This document shows positions 25,875 through 34,998 of a DNA stretch of 64,000 nucleotides, one piece after another (positions within the stretch are counted from its first letter, which is position 1; every line of letters starts with the position of its first letter). The notes under the pieces were generated by a model that was not told where the DNA came from, searched no databases, and saw only the letters and a list, made by a program, of their open reading frames with translations. A program made the position numbers and the translations under genes. The stretch comes from Bacteroidia bacterium (GTDB taxonomy: Bacteria > Bacteroidota > Ignavibacteria > SZUA-365): contig JAOSJT010000001.1 of NCBI GenBank assembly GCA_027493955.1, positions 1,131,131-1,195,130 of the forward strand, in the 5' to 3' direction.

Positions 25875-26858
25875 ATGTCCAACACCGTTTCTGTTGCCGT
25901 AACCGGCGCCGCCGGAGCGATCGGATACGCTCTGCTTCCCCGTATTGCCTCCGGCCAGTTACTTGGTCCCGACACCCGTATATCCTTGCGTCTCCTCGAA
26001 CTTCCAGTCGCCATGGCCTCCCTGGAGGGCGTCGTCATGGAACTCGACGATTGTGCCTTCCCGCTGCTGGACAGCATTCACATTACCGACGACCCCGCCG
26101 TCGCTTTCGAGGGCGTTTCCTGGGCGATGCTTGTCGGCTCCAAACCGCGTACGAAGGGCATGGAGCGCAACGATTTGATCCGTGACAACGGACCGATTTT
26201 CGTCGGTCAGGGGAAAGCCCTGCTGAAAGCCGCCACGGACGTTCGTGCCGTCGTCGTCGGCAATCCCTGCAATACGAACGCGCTGATCGCAATGCACAAC
26301 GCACAGGATATTCCGCGCGATCGCTTTTCGGCGATGACCCGGCTGGACCAGAATCGCGCCGCCGCGCAGCTCGCGAAGAAGGCGGGTGTCGGCGTGGCAG
26401 AAATCACGAACATGACCATCTGGGGGAATCATTCGGCGACGCAGTATCCCGACACCGAAAACGCGAAAATCGGTGGAAAACCTGTACGCGACGTCATTTC
26501 CGACGTGGAGTGGCTTCAGGGGGATATGATCAAGAAAGTACAACAGCGTGGCGCGGAAATCATCAACGCGCGCGGCAGTTCCTCCGCTTTCAGTGCGGCG
26601 AATGCTTCCATTGACCATGTTCGCAGCCTTCGTGCAAAAACACCGGACGGCGACTGGTATTCCGCCGCCATCGTTTCCGACGGAAGTTACGGCATACCCG
26701 AGGGGCTCATCTTCTCCTATCCGCTCGTGAGCGACGGCAGCGGTAACTGGAGTATCGTGCAGGGTCTCGAGCACAGCGATTTCGCCAAGGACAAAGTGGC
26801 GAAAACCGTTGAGGAACTCCTTGCCGAACGCGAGGTGGTCAAGGATCTGCTCTCCTGA
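25875..26858 (+). CDS. mdh: Malate dehydrogenase
   Basis: The product is 327 residues, normal for the cytosolic-type NAD(P) malate dehydrogenases. The Rossmann motif [15 protein letters not shown] opens the protein. [15 protein letters not shown], then [10 protein letters not shown] with the catalytic Asp-Arg region, and the active-site His in [13 protein letters not shown] follow. It interconverts malate and oxaloacetate in the citric-acid cycle. The start MSNTVSVAV was chosen because the Rossmann strand starts at once. It stands alone and ends at a strong terminator. Confidence 0.96.
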   Translation: MSNTVSVAVTGAAGAIGYALLPRIASGQLLGPDTRISLRLLELPVAMASLEGVVMELDDCAFPLLDSIHITDDPAVAFEGVSWAMLVGSKPRTKGMERNDLIRDNGPIFVGQGKALLKAATDVRAVVVGNPCNTNALIAMHNAQDIPRDRFSAMTRLDQNRAAAQLAKKAGVGVAEITNMTIWGNHSATQYPDTENAKIGGKPVRDVISDVEWLQGDMIKKVQQRGAEIINARGSSSAFSAANASIDHVRSLRAKTPDGDWYSAAIVSDGSYGIPEGLIFSYPLVSDGSGNWSIVQGLEHSDFAKDKVAKTVEELLAEREVVKDLLS

Positions 26859-26890
26859 CAAGCTCCCGGACAATCCTCACCAGAATACAC

Positions 26891-26925
26891 GCAGGTACGT
26901 TTCGACGTACCTGCTTTATTTTTTT
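26891..26925 (+). terminator. Rho-independent terminator of mdh
   Basis: GCAGGTACGT (26891-26900), a TTCG tetraloop and ACGTACCTGC (26905-26914) make a perfect 10-bp stem. TTTATTTTTTT follows. It lies 33 bases past the mdh stop. Confidence 0.95.
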
Positions 26926-27075
26926 CAGCATACGCACGCGGATGAAAACGGATTGGAGCGGATTTTCGCGGGTTTTCACGCCCGCCGCATGGAACTGCAA
27001 GGTGTTTGAACCAGATCGCGGAAACTCCGCATTTGCTGTATGCAGGATGCGTTCAACCCCACTTCAGGTCCGTGA

Positions 27076-28176
27076 TCATTCAGGAACTTCCTCGATCACC
27101 CCTCCTCCGACGACGTCTTCACCGTCATACCACACCGTTGACTGACCTCTCGTAATGGCGCTCTTCGCCTCGTCAAATTCGATACGAATGCGGCCGTTCC
27201 CGAGCGGATACAAGGTCGCCGGCGCTGCAGTATCTTTGTAGCGAATTTTCGCTTCAACACGGACCGGAGCTTCGGGGAAGGGGTACTTCTGCATGGTGAC
27301 GTCCCCCGCGACGCAGCTGCGCCGGAGCAGTTCGTTTTTTCGACCGACGGTGACGGTGTTCGACGCAGCGTCGATACCTGTCACATACAGCGCCTCTCCG
27401 GCAGCCACGTTGAGACCCCTGCGCTGTCCGATGGTATAAAACGGGTAGCCGTCGTGCCGACCAATCTCTTTTCCCTCAAAGAGTACGCTGCCGCCGGCTA
27501 CACGCTGTTCCAGGCCCTTCACATTTTCGCGAAGAAAGCGGGTGTAGTCATTATCGGGAATGAAGCAGATTTCGTAGCTTTCGCGCTTGACGGCGGTCCG
27601 CAAACCACGTGATTCGGCCCATGCACGGGTTTCAGCCTTCGTCCAATCTCCAAGGGGCAACACCGTGCATGCCAGGCTCTCCTGCGACACGGCCCAGAGT
27701 GCGTATGACTGGTCCTTGGCGCTGTCTCTTCCACGTGATATCCACCTGCGTCCGTTCGCGGGATCGAAGCCCAGTCGCGCGTAATGCCCCATGGCCACCA
27801 CATCCGCGCCAATCTCCATCCCCTTGCGAATCAGTTCCTCCCATTTGATCTTCCGGTTGCAGATGACGCACGGATTGGGCGTACTACCTTCCATATAGGT
27901 TGCGATGAAGCGGTCAATGACATTCTCGCGGAATGGCTGCGAAAAATCGAACACATAATGCGGGATGCCGAGTTGCGCACACACTTCCCTGGCGTCATTG
28001 ATACCGTCAAGTGAGCAACAACTAGTATCGTTGGCCGCATTACCGCCTATGTCGTCATAGTTGTACGTTTTTATCGTAACACCGATCACATCATGGCCGG
28101 CTTCGACCAGGATACCCGCCGCAACACTGGAATCTATCCCTCCCGACATACCGACGACGATTCGTTTCTTCTCCAC
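27076..28176 (-). CDS. mnmA: tRNA-specific 2-thiouridylase MnmA
   Basis: The product is 366 residues, the usual length. The PP-loop SGGIDSS (11-17) binds ATP. Catalytic cysteines are Cys103 (NPCVICNRKIKW) and Cys204 (YEICFIPDND), matching Cys102 and Cys199 of E. coli MnmA. The central GHYARL and C-terminal YTIGQRRGL and ARGQSTV-like (TRGQSTVWYDGE) segments are also typical. It adds sulfur to uridine-34 of Lys, Glu and Gln tRNAs. It stands alone on the minus strand and its start lies 103 bases from the divergent acyltransferase gene. Confidence 0.96.
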   Translation of the reverse strand: MEKKRIVVGMSGGIDSSVAAGILVEAGHDVIGVTIKTYNYDDIGGNAANDTSCCSLDGINDAREVCAQLGIPHYVFDFSQPFRENVIDRFIATYMEGSTPNPCVICNRKIKWEELIRKGMEIGADVVAMGHYARLGFDPANGRRWISRGRDSAKDQSYALWAVSQESLACTVLPLGDWTKAETRAWAESRGLRTAVKRESYEICFIPDNDYTRFLRENVKGLEQRVAGGSVLFEGKEIGRHDGYPFYTIGQRRGLNVAAGEALYVTGIDAASNTVTVGRKNELLRRSCVAGDVTMQKYPFPEAPVRVEAKIRYKDTAAPATLYPLGNGRIRIEFDEAKSAITRGQSTVWYDGEDVVGGGVIEEVPE

Positions 28177-28279
28177 TGCATTCCTTTCAGGTTTTTGCGA
28201 GAGCTCGGCGATCCGCTATATTATTGCGGATGCCCACAAGTAATATTGGTAACACAAGAGTTTCCAACAACATTTCCGC

Positions 28280-29041
28280 ATGATCACTGCAAGGAAATCC
28301 GCACTCACAGAGGCCTTCTGGTATCGGTACTTCCGACGGAAATTGCGAAAGCGATTCCGTGCATTGCGTGTGAAAGGAGCCGCCACGGTACCGGGCTGGC
28401 ATGGGAGCACAACGAGTTTGAGAGAAACCCTGCCAATAGTATTCATCGCGAATCATTCCTCGTGGTGGGATGCCGTCGTACCCCTGATTCTTTCGTATGG
28501 GCATTTTCGGCATGATGCCTACGCCATGATGGAAGAAAAGCAGCTTGCGCGGTACAGCTTTTTCCGCGGTGTGGGCTGTTTTTCCGTGCTTCGGGAAGAC
28601 GCGCGGTCGGCGTTGCGCAGTCTTGATTATGCTGCTGAGCTGCTGCATGGCACGGCGCGTGTACTCTGGATGTATCCCCAGGGTTCAATAGTTTCCGTGG
28701 AACAGCGCCCACTCGGATTTTTCAACGGGATTTCGCGCCTGCTCTACGCCCTGCAGGATGCCTATGTCATTCCCGTGGCGTTCCGCTACGAATTCCTTGG
28801 AGAGGAAGCGCCTGAAATCCTCGTCTCTTTCGGTGAACCCTGGCGCATCTATGCCCCCGATTTGCCGGACAGGAGCACCACAACCGCTCAGCTCGAACAA
28901 CGGGTCATCCGCACCATGGATGAACAGCGGGAAAGCGTCATCCGGCGTGATTTCACCGGGTATGCCGTTCTGCATCATGGGACGGTGTCCATCAACCAGC
29001 GATGGGATTCCTTGCGGGGTAAACAGAGCGCGATGGGTTGA
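28280..29041 (+). CDS. PlsC-family lysophospholipid / glycerolipid acyltransferase
   Basis: The product is 253 residues. The acyltransferase box is NHSSWWD (His-x4-Asp); the second conserved box appears as LWMYPQGSIVS, in place of the usual FPEGT-type motif. It ends in an alpha/beta region with VIPVAFRYEFL. Weak hydrophobicity at the N-terminus suggests a peripheral inner-membrane enzyme that transfers acyl chains to a lipid. It is convergent with hpnE. Related acyltransferases often neighbour carotenoid or terpenoid genes, so it may modify a terpenoid lipid, but this is a guess. Confidence 0.83.
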   Translation: MITARKSALTEAFWYRYFRRKLRKRFRALRVKGAATVPGWHGSTTSLRETLPIVFIANHSSWWDAVVPLILSYGHFRHDAYAMMEEKQLARYSFFRGVGCFSVLREDARSALRSLDYAAELLHGTARVLWMYPQGSIVSVEQRPLGFFNGISRLLYALQDAYVIPVAFRYEFLGEEAPEILVSFGEPWRIYAPDLPDRSTTTAQLEQRVIRTMDEQRESVIRRDFTGYAVLHHGTVSINQRWDSLRGKQSAMG

Positions 29042-29078
29042 TGAATTCCTGTCCGCCGGAGCATCACCTACGATCACT

Positions 29079-29110
29079 CCACCGCCGGCCACTCGGAGCG
29101 GAGGCGGTGG
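29079..29110. other. Hairpin between convergent acyltransferase and hpnE genes
   Basis: CCACCGCC (29079-29086) pairs perfectly with GGCGGTGG (29103-29110) around a 16-base loop. No T-tract follows in either direction, so it may be a weak terminator or a 3' stabilising hairpin. Confidence 0.35.
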
Positions 29111-29150
29111 CGAGGTGCGACGCTCGACTCAAGTTCTCAAGTGCGGTCGG

Positions 29151-30500
29151 TTAACGGGAATTTTCTATCAGGGAAAAATCCTGCTGTACAGCGCGGGCGG
29201 CCGCTTCTCCGCTCAAGATCGCACCCTCTATAGTTGCAGGCAGAGACGTCGCCGTCCAGTCGCCGGCCAGATACAAACCTGGTATTTCCGTTCGCGGGAG
29301 CGGGCGATGGGGATCAATTCCCGTTGATGGCAGGAATGTGGCACGCCGTTCGTGCACAGGAAGAATGCGAAGGATATCCTGGGCGGACAAACCCGGGATA
29401 AGCAGTGGCAATTCATGCGCGAGCAAGGCCCGCATGTCGTCCGGATGCTTGTCCTGCAGGGCATCCGAGGCGGATATCGTACACGACACCCTCCAGCGGC
29501 CATCAGCGTCGCGCCCTTTCGGAAAAAGCCACTGAACCGCGGTTCCCAGCGCGCCCGTCATCACCGGGATGGAAGGATCGCGCGCAAGCCATACGTGAAC
29601 GGAAAGGATGGGGGACGGTTCGAACAGCGCGAGGGTACGGCGCAATGTGTCGAATTCCGTAACGTCAGGGAGAAGGCGCGAAAGAGACCATGGCGCAACA
29701 GCGCTCACAATCGCGTCCGCGGACAGCATTTCTCCTCCTTTCAACCGTACAGCAATGGTGTTTCGCCCGGATATTTCCAGGCACTCCGCAGTCTGGTGCA
29801 ATGCGACTCGCGCTCCGCGTTCCACAAGTCGCTCTTCCGCAGACCGGACGAGCAGTTTCGATAAACCGACTTCAGGGAGCAACATATCGGCTGCATCTTT
29901 CCCGGAAAAAAATATCGTACGCAACACGGTGTAGAGATACCCCGCTGATGCTGTTGCGGGGCTGGAATTGAGTGTGGCAAGCACGACCGGAGTCCAAAAG
30001 CACTCCATCGCCCGTTCACTCTGCCCAAGTGACATCAACCACGTGCGGCAGTCCACCTCATGCAGCGCAGCCGCTCTTTCGCTGCTGAAGAAGCGCAGCG
30101 ATGCCATCGTGCGAACAATTCCCAAGCGCTCCCGGAGCGAGAGCAGTCTGTATCGGAGCAGGGCCTGCACCATGCCCAGGGATCCCGGCAATGCCCCGGC
30201 ACCAAGTCGGGCGCTTTCGCCATTCGCGTGTCGAAACGCCAGCGACAGACCGTGCAAACGACGGATCAGAGCCCCGGTGCCGATGCGTTCGACATAGCGT
30301 AACGTGGCAACGTAGCAACCCATCAGTACATGCTGACCGTTGTCTATTTCCTCACCGGAAATCCGGTCCGTGAACGAAAAGGCCCGGCCACCCGCGTGCG
30401 GCCGGGCTTCCAGCAGTGTTACGTCACAGCCGGCATCCACGAGTCCGAGAGACGCCGAGAGTCCGGCAAGGCCGGCACCCAGTACGATGACACGCTTCAT
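29151..30500 (-). CDS. hpnE: Hydroxysqualene dehydroxylase (HpnE)
   Basis: The product is 449 residues. It opens with the FAD-binding fold VIVLGAGLAGLSASLGLVDAG, then EARPHAGGRAFSF. The segment NGQHVLMGCYVATLRYV is the hallmark of HpnE among amine-oxidase/desaturase proteins. The FAD C-terminal motif GLYLAGDWTATSLPATIEGA is intact. HpnE reduces hydroxysqualene to squalene, the last of the three HpnCDE steps from farnesyl diphosphate. Its ATG overlaps the hpnD stop by four bases. It is the third gene of the operon. Confidence 0.94.
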   Translation of the reverse strand: MKRVIVLGAGLAGLSASLGLVDAGCDVTLLEARPHAGGRAFSFTDRISGEEIDNGQHVLMGCYVATLRYVERIGTGALIRRLHGLSLAFRHANGESARLGAGALPGSLGMVQALLRYRLLSLRERLGIVRTMASLRFFSSERAAALHEVDCRTWLMSLGQSERAMECFWTPVVLATLNSSPATASAGYLYTVLRTIFFSGKDAADMLLPEVGLSKLLVRSAEERLVERGARVALHQTAECLEISGRNTIAVRLKGGEMLSADAIVSAVAPWSLSRLLPDVTEFDTLRRTLALFEPSPILSVHVWLARDPSIPVMTGALGTAVQWLFPKGRDADGRWRVSCTISASDALQDKHPDDMRALLAHELPLLIPGLSAQDILRILPVHERRATFLPSTGIDPHRPLPRTEIPGLYLAGDWTATSLPATIEGAILSGEAAARAVQQDFSLIENSR

Positions 30501-31357
30501 ACAGGAGAAGCGTACTGGAGGGGGGCTCGGCTGAAATACTCCGAGGCGGCGATGCGGAATTTTTCAAAGCCCGTCAGTGATACCCGCGTATCAAATACAG
30601 GAAAATTATTGCGTTCGATTTTTTCCAGGATGCGGAAATAGATTTTGTCCATGATGCGGGCGGCAAAAAAAGCGCCGTGATCCTCCTCTGCGAGGGACAC
30701 ACGTGCTTTCGAATAATAGGTCTTTGCTCGCTCCACCTGGAAGCGCATCATGCGAACAAACTCCTCGTTGTATTCGAGACGCAGAAGCTGATCCGTCGTG
30801 TATCCAAAACGATCAAAATCCTCCAGAGGAATGTACACCCGGCCGTTGGCGGCGTCTTCGCGAACATCGCGCACGATATTGGTCAGTTGCAGCGCTATGC
30901 CGAGATCGATGGCGTACTGTCGGGTACGAATGTTCTTGTACCCAAAGATTTCGCTGCACATCAACCCCACTGTGGATGCAACGTGGTAGCAATAGGTGTA
31001 GAGTTCGTCGAACGTGGCGTAGCGATCTTTCTCCAGGTCCATGCGCATGCCGCGCACCAAATCGAAGAAATGCTGCGCGGGGATGTTGAAGCGCGTCGCT
31101 ATCGTATGCAGTTTGTTGAGGAGGGGATGAGTACTCTCACCGAGAAAGCCTCGTTCGAGCTCCATTTTCCAACTCTGGAGATGCGCACTCCTTTCGTCGC
31201 TCGTCCCGCCCTCATCAACGATATCGTCCGTATAGCGACAGAAGGCATACACCGTATGTATCGCTTCGCGTTTTTCCTCCGGCAACATCGCGAAGGAAAG
31301 CATGAAGTTTGTCTTGCTTTTCCGCGTAATATCGGTGGTGATATCGTGTTCAGGCAT
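30497..31357 (-). CDS. hpnD: Presqualene diphosphate synthase (HpnD)
   Basis: The product is 286 residues of the squalene/phytoene synthase fold. The two substrate-binding acidic motifs are visible: YTDDIVDE and NIVRDVREDAANGRVYIP. The order of genes and the second motif assign it as HpnD rather than phytoene synthase. It joins two farnesyl diphosphates into presqualene diphosphate. The start overlaps the end of hpnC by eight bases. It is the second gene of the minus-strand hpnCDE operon. Confidence 0.94.
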   Translation of the reverse strand: MPEHDITTDITRKSKTNFMLSFAMLPEEKREAIHTVYAFCRYTDDIVDEGGTSDERSAHLQSWKMELERGFLGESTHPLLNKLHTIATRFNIPAQHFFDLVRGMRMDLEKDRYATFDELYTYCYHVASTVGLMCSEIFGYKNIRTRQYAIDLGIALQLTNIVRDVREDAANGRVYIPLEDFDRFGYTTDQLLRLEYNEEFVRMMRFQVERAKTYYSKARVSLAEEDHGAFFAARIMDKIYFRILEKIERNNFPVFDTRVSLTGFEKFRIAASEYFSRAPLQYASPV

Positions 31358-32219
31358 GATGCGAATCTTTCAGAAGCGCGTGATACACCATGGAAGTATA
31401 GTCTCCGTAACCGAGTGTGGGACGATGAGAGACGGTAGTATACTCTTGTTTTTTAATTTTTTCAAGAATCCTGTAACCACCATGCCAGACGGCGCGAATC
31501 TCCACACCGAGCCGCCACGGAAGTAAACGGAACAACGGTTGTGCGTCAAGGAAGTATCGTCGTGTCCGATCCACCTGAAACGCAATGCACGCCCGCAATC
31601 CGGTGCTGTCCCTGCCCGCAAGCACATCGGCAGATGCAACGCCGAATCGGGCCAAATCGTCTTTGGGGATGTATATCCTCGGCTTCAGACGATCGACCGA
31701 TACATCCTGCCAGAAATTGGCAAGCTGTAATCCGGTACAGAGACTGTCTGACAGGTGTGCGGTTCGCTCGCTCAAAATACCATTCAGCGCGAGAACAATG
31801 CGCCCCACCGGATTGGCGGAACGCCGGCAGTATTCGAGAACTTGCCCGAAGGTCTCGTATTCTTCTGTCACGGCATCCTGGGTAAATGCATCCAGAAGAT
31901 CATGGAAGAGCTGCACCGGAATATCGAAGCTCCGGATGGTATCGGCCAAAGCCGTAAACACGTGGCCGCTGCCCCTCCCCTGACAGGCTTGTTCGAGCCG
32001 CATCCTCCACTGCGCAAGATCCTCCAGCCGCTGATCGGGTGACGCAGTTCCTTCGTCGGCGAGATCGTCCGCGTGTCGCGCAAAAGCATACACCGCCGCC
32101 ACGTGCGGGCGCAATCTGCGTGGCATCGCAAGGGATGCGACGGGAAAATTCTCATAATGCCGTCTGGCAAGCCGAAGGCAGTAACTGTAGGATTCCTGAA
32201 GAGTTACACGCTCTGTCAT
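31350..32219 (-). CDS. hpnC: Hydroxysqualene synthase (HpnC)
   Basis: The product is 289 residues of the squalene/phytoene synthase fold. Acidic motifs read FARHADDLADEG and LQLANFWQDVSVDRLKPRIY, the second with the QDV-D pattern usual for HpnC. It converts presqualene diphosphate to hydroxysqualene. It is the first gene of the operon, about 150 bases from the divergent barrel gene. Squalene made here could feed hopanoid synthesis, but no squalene-hopene cyclase is present in the window. Confidence 0.94.
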   Translation of the reverse strand: MTERVTLQESYSYCLRLARRHYENFPVASLAMPRRLRPHVAAVYAFARHADDLADEGTASPDQRLEDLAQWRMRLEQACQGRGSGHVFTALADTIRSFDIPVQLFHDLLDAFTQDAVTEEYETFGQVLEYCRRSANPVGRIVLALNGILSERTAHLSDSLCTGLQLANFWQDVSVDRLKPRIYIPKDDLARFGVASADVLAGRDSTGLRACIAFQVDRTRRYFLDAQPLFRLLPWRLGVEIRAVWHGGYRILEKIKKQEYTTVSHRPTLGYGDYTSMVYHALLKDSHHA

Positions 32220-32365
32220 GATGCAAAATGCATCATCGGGTGCTCAGCTCCAATCCCGAAACGAATACTCAGACGTCGGGAATGATGTTCAATCCCGGCC
32301 CTCCCGCCGTTATACCATCCGTGCGTACAGAAAAAGCATTCCTCCTCGGCCTCAGTCATCGTACA

Positions 32366-33181
32366 TTGCAGGATACAGCCCAAGTCACGAAACGGACCGT
32401 TCCTGTGAGTATACCTCTTTCCTTCATCACGCTCTCGCTGCTCCTGTCGATGCAGGCGGTGGCGCAGGTAAACACCGAGAAACTCCGCAGTTCCGACAGC
32501 GGTCGCGGACTGGCCGTTTCCGTATCTGCGGCTACCGGCCTGGTGCGGGGGAATTCCGAGTATTTTTCCTTCACCGCTTCGGGCCGCAGCGATCTCATGC
32601 TGGATGAGAGCTACCATTTCCTCGTCGCCTCGTATGATATGCGTGAAAGTGGTGAAGGAAAAATCAGCAACAAAGGGTTTGCGCATCTCCGCACTATGTG
32701 GAATGTGCGGAAGAACTTGATACTGGAGGGCTTCACGCAGCTCCAATACGATCAGTTCATTCTGCTCAAGCAGCGCACGCTCGCGGGCAGCGGCGTGCGT
32801 CTGGGCATCCCTCTCGCAGGCGATTCGTCCGGCGGTGATGCGCTGCAAATATTCGTTGGAGTGGGTGCGATGTACGAGCATGAGTTGTATGGTGCGGATG
32901 AACGTGATGTGGTATTCCACCGCCTGAGGTCAACAAACTATCTTTCACTCATATACTCGTTGGATACACGTGTTACGTTAAGCACTGTAGCATACGCTCA
33001 GCCGCTGTTCGACGAGCCTGCCAATCACCGCTTCGTCCTGGAAGCCTCGGTCATGGTTCGCTTGACGACCTTTCTCGCGCTGCATGTTGATGTGGCATGG
33101 AATTATAACAGCCACCCCGTCGGAAATATCAGGCGCTACGATCTTGAGTTGAGCAACGGTGTCTCTCTAACCATCAGGTGA
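32366..33181 (+). CDS. Outer-membrane protein, DUF481/YdiY-like
   Basis: The product is about 271 residues. The hydrophobic signal core (SFITLSLLLSMQAVAQ) is followed by repeating amphipathic strands: FSFTASGRSDLMLDESYHFL, then KNLILEGFTQLQYDQFILLK and TVAYAQPLFDE, ending in SNGVSLTIR. This is the pattern of DUF481 barrels. The start is uncertain. TTG 32366 leaves a basic signal N-terminus, GTG 32405 gives a shorter one, and ATG 32228 a longer one. Its 3' end overlaps by 15 bases the convergent Rsm22-type gene. Confidence 0.8.
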   Translation: MQDTAQVTKRTVPVSIPLSFITLSLLLSMQAVAQVNTEKLRSSDSGRGLAVSVSAATGLVRGNSEYFSFTASGRSDLMLDESYHFLVASYDMRESGEGKISNKGFAHLRTMWNVRKNLILEGFTQLQYDQFILLKQRTLAGSGVRLGIPLAGDSSGGDALQIFVGVGAMYEHELYGADERDVVFHRLRSTNYLSLIYSLDTRVTLSTVAYAQPLFDEPANHRFVLEASVMVRLTTFLALHVDVAWNYNSHPVGNIRRYDLELSNGVSLTIR

Positions 33182-34345
33182 TGCGGGCCGTAGTCTGGTG
33201 ACGACCGTTTCCGGCAATACCTGCTGTCCATCCCCGCGTGCTTCCGCATTGTTGACCGAAATGATATCGTAGCGGTTCAGGGTATCCATCGCCGCGTTGC
33301 TCGCGCTGGCGTCGCGGGTGTTCCTGCGCAGACGGACGCGCCCCTGTTCGCCGCAGGCAAAGCACCAGCTCCTCCCTTTTTCCTTTGCCAGCTCGCTCAC
33401 GACGCGGCATGGATTCGCCGTATCGAGCTGTCCGGCCAGTGTCGCGCCGTGGCGGTTCAGAACCAGATAGCTGAATTTCAGGGATAACTTCACCATACCG
33501 AGCATGTGATCTATGGTTCTGATATACTCCGGTCGCTCCCACGCCGCCTCGTGATGACACCAGTCCTGTGGCGCTTCCAGTGCCGGGCAGTGCTGCTGAC
33601 GAAAACACGGCGAGTACACCGTCCAGCCCTCATGCACCAACGTATCCCGAAGCTCCAGCAGTCTCCGCGAAGTGCTTCTCAGGGCGGGCTCGATGAGCAC
33701 CACCCACCCGTTTACCTTGGTCATCTGCCGTAACAGGGCGTTTACACTCCGCGCATTGTCCGGGATCTCATTCAGTGCATTCATCATCAGAACCACATCA
33801 TAGGAAGCAGAATGTGACCGCACGCGGGAGATATCCGCTCGCATCGTCGACAGGTGTAATCCCGGGAGAACGCTTTTCAGGGCGACACCCAAGGTCGCCG
33901 TGAAATCGAGAGCTTGCGGCAGCACATCCAGACCAGTATAGGAGAGATCGCAGTCCGGAGGCAGCCAGGATACCAGTCCCGCGAGTCCGGTACCGGGACC
34001 GCACCCCAGATCGATGACGCTCAAGTCGCTCCTCTCCCGAAATACGCCGGCAAGGGCTATCTCGCCGAGTGGCACGTGGAGTTTGAGCATATTCGCTGTC
34101 ATGTAGTAGAGCGTGTATGCCGCTCTGAGCGCTGGGTCCGAAAGATAGGGTAACGTACGCTGATTCCTGCGCGTTTGAACGTCGTTCAGGTGTGCGGACA
34201 AGCGTTGTACGGCATCCGCCGTGCGCCTGAGCAGAGCGGAGTCACCGGTATCCAAGCCGAAATAGTGCTTCAGCACCACGGGCCACGACTCCGGGATACG
34301 AAGTATCGAGGACTGATCTCCAACATCCATGACGGTTCTATGCAT
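33167..34345 (-). CDS. Rsm22-family ribosomal small-subunit methyltransferase-like protein
   Basis: The product is 392 residues. The SAM-binding motif is VIDLGCGPGTG (110-120), with Asp140 in the second strand. C-terminal cysteines sit in family positions: Cys247 (YSPC), Cys253 (QQHCP), Cys263 (DWCHH), and Cys328/331 (RSWCFACG). This spacing is that of Rsm22/METTL17, where such cysteines bind a 4Fe-4S cluster. It is probably a ribosome small-subunit assembly factor or rRNA methyltransferase. The gene stands alone on the minus strand, 3' overlapping the barrel gene. MDVGDQ (34330) is an alternative start. Confidence 0.85.
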   Translation of the reverse strand: MHRTVMDVGDQSSILRIPESWPVVLKHYFGLDTGDSALLRRTADAVQRLSAHLNDVQTRRNQRTLPYLSDPALRAAYTLYYMTANMLKLHVPLGEIALAGVFRERSDLSVIDLGCGPGTGLAGLVSWLPPDCDLSYTGLDVLPQALDFTATLGVALKSVLPGLHLSTMRADISRVRSHSASYDVVLMMNALNEIPDNARSVNALLRQMTKVNGWVVLIEPALRSTSRRLLELRDTLVHEGWTVYSPCFRQQHCPALEAPQDWCHHEAAWERPEYIRTIDHMLGMVKLSLKFSYLVLNRHGATLAGQLDTANPCRVVSELAKEKGRSWCFACGEQGRVRLRRNTRDASASNAAMDTLNRYDIISVNNAEARGDGQQVLPETVVTRLRPASPDG

Positions 34346-34633
34346 TCTGCAGTTTGCTCACCGATTCTCCACCTCCGCTTTCCACAGACGGTATGCACCG
34401 GAGCAACGCATCTTCTGACGGGAGTAAATAAAAAGGCACAACGGTCTTCATCAGTACAGATAGGAACTGACAAGACCGCTGTGTCAACACTGCTGCCGCA
34501 CCGTCACCGTTTACCCGGTGAGACACGTCTCCATATGCTCGATGTAAACCCTCCGTCGTGGCAGGCGGTCTCAGAAACAACCGTTCCTGACAGCACACCC
34601 ACGAGGGAGTGATGCGACAAGAATGCGTGAGAA

Positions 34634-34885
34634 TCAGTTCTCGTCGTCGTCCTCGCCTTCGCCACCCTCGAGGCTGTCCAGTTCTTCGTTCGCGTCAAGA
34701 ATGATCGCGACGAGATCGATCACCTGTTCGAGTTTGTCCTGGGGAACGAATGTGCCGAGCAGCGCGACGCCCGCATCGAGACGGGCTTCGGCGTCGTCGT
34801 TGTCGAAGATGGCTTCGAGCACCTTGGTCGCTTCCTCTTCGGAAATGTTCAAAAAGCCGGTCTTCATCGCGTCGTCGAAATGCAT
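34634..34885 (-). CDS. Small acidic protein of unknown function
   Basis: The product is 83 residues, strongly acidic, ending in EGGEGEDDDEN. The body is helical with a regular pattern (EEEATKVLEAIFDNDDAEAR, then LDAGVALLGTFVPQDKLEQV) and no signal peptide. A repeat-like helix pair is possible. No family is recognised. Coding is supported by a clean frame, helix-forming composition and AT-rich flanks; the upstream side (TTGAATAAAAAAGAC on the plus strand) looks promoter-like. It stands alone. Confidence 0.6.
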   Translation of the reverse strand: MHFDDAMKTGFLNISEEEATKVLEAIFDNDDAEARLDAGVALLGTFVPQDKLEQVIDLVAIILDANEELDSLEGGEGEDDDEN

Positions 34886-34998
34886 GATTACTCCAAATTG
34901 AATAAAAAAGACTCTCTTCCAATATACACAAAACTCTCATCCGCGCATCCGGAATACCGCGCTTTCGTATATTAGAATTTTACGATGAACGAGATCTC

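Noticed and set aside
34175-34612. 145-residue plus-strand ORF overlapping the Rsm22-type gene start
   Set aside because: It has no domain, mostly overlaps a clear gene on the other strand and has no signal or ribosome site.
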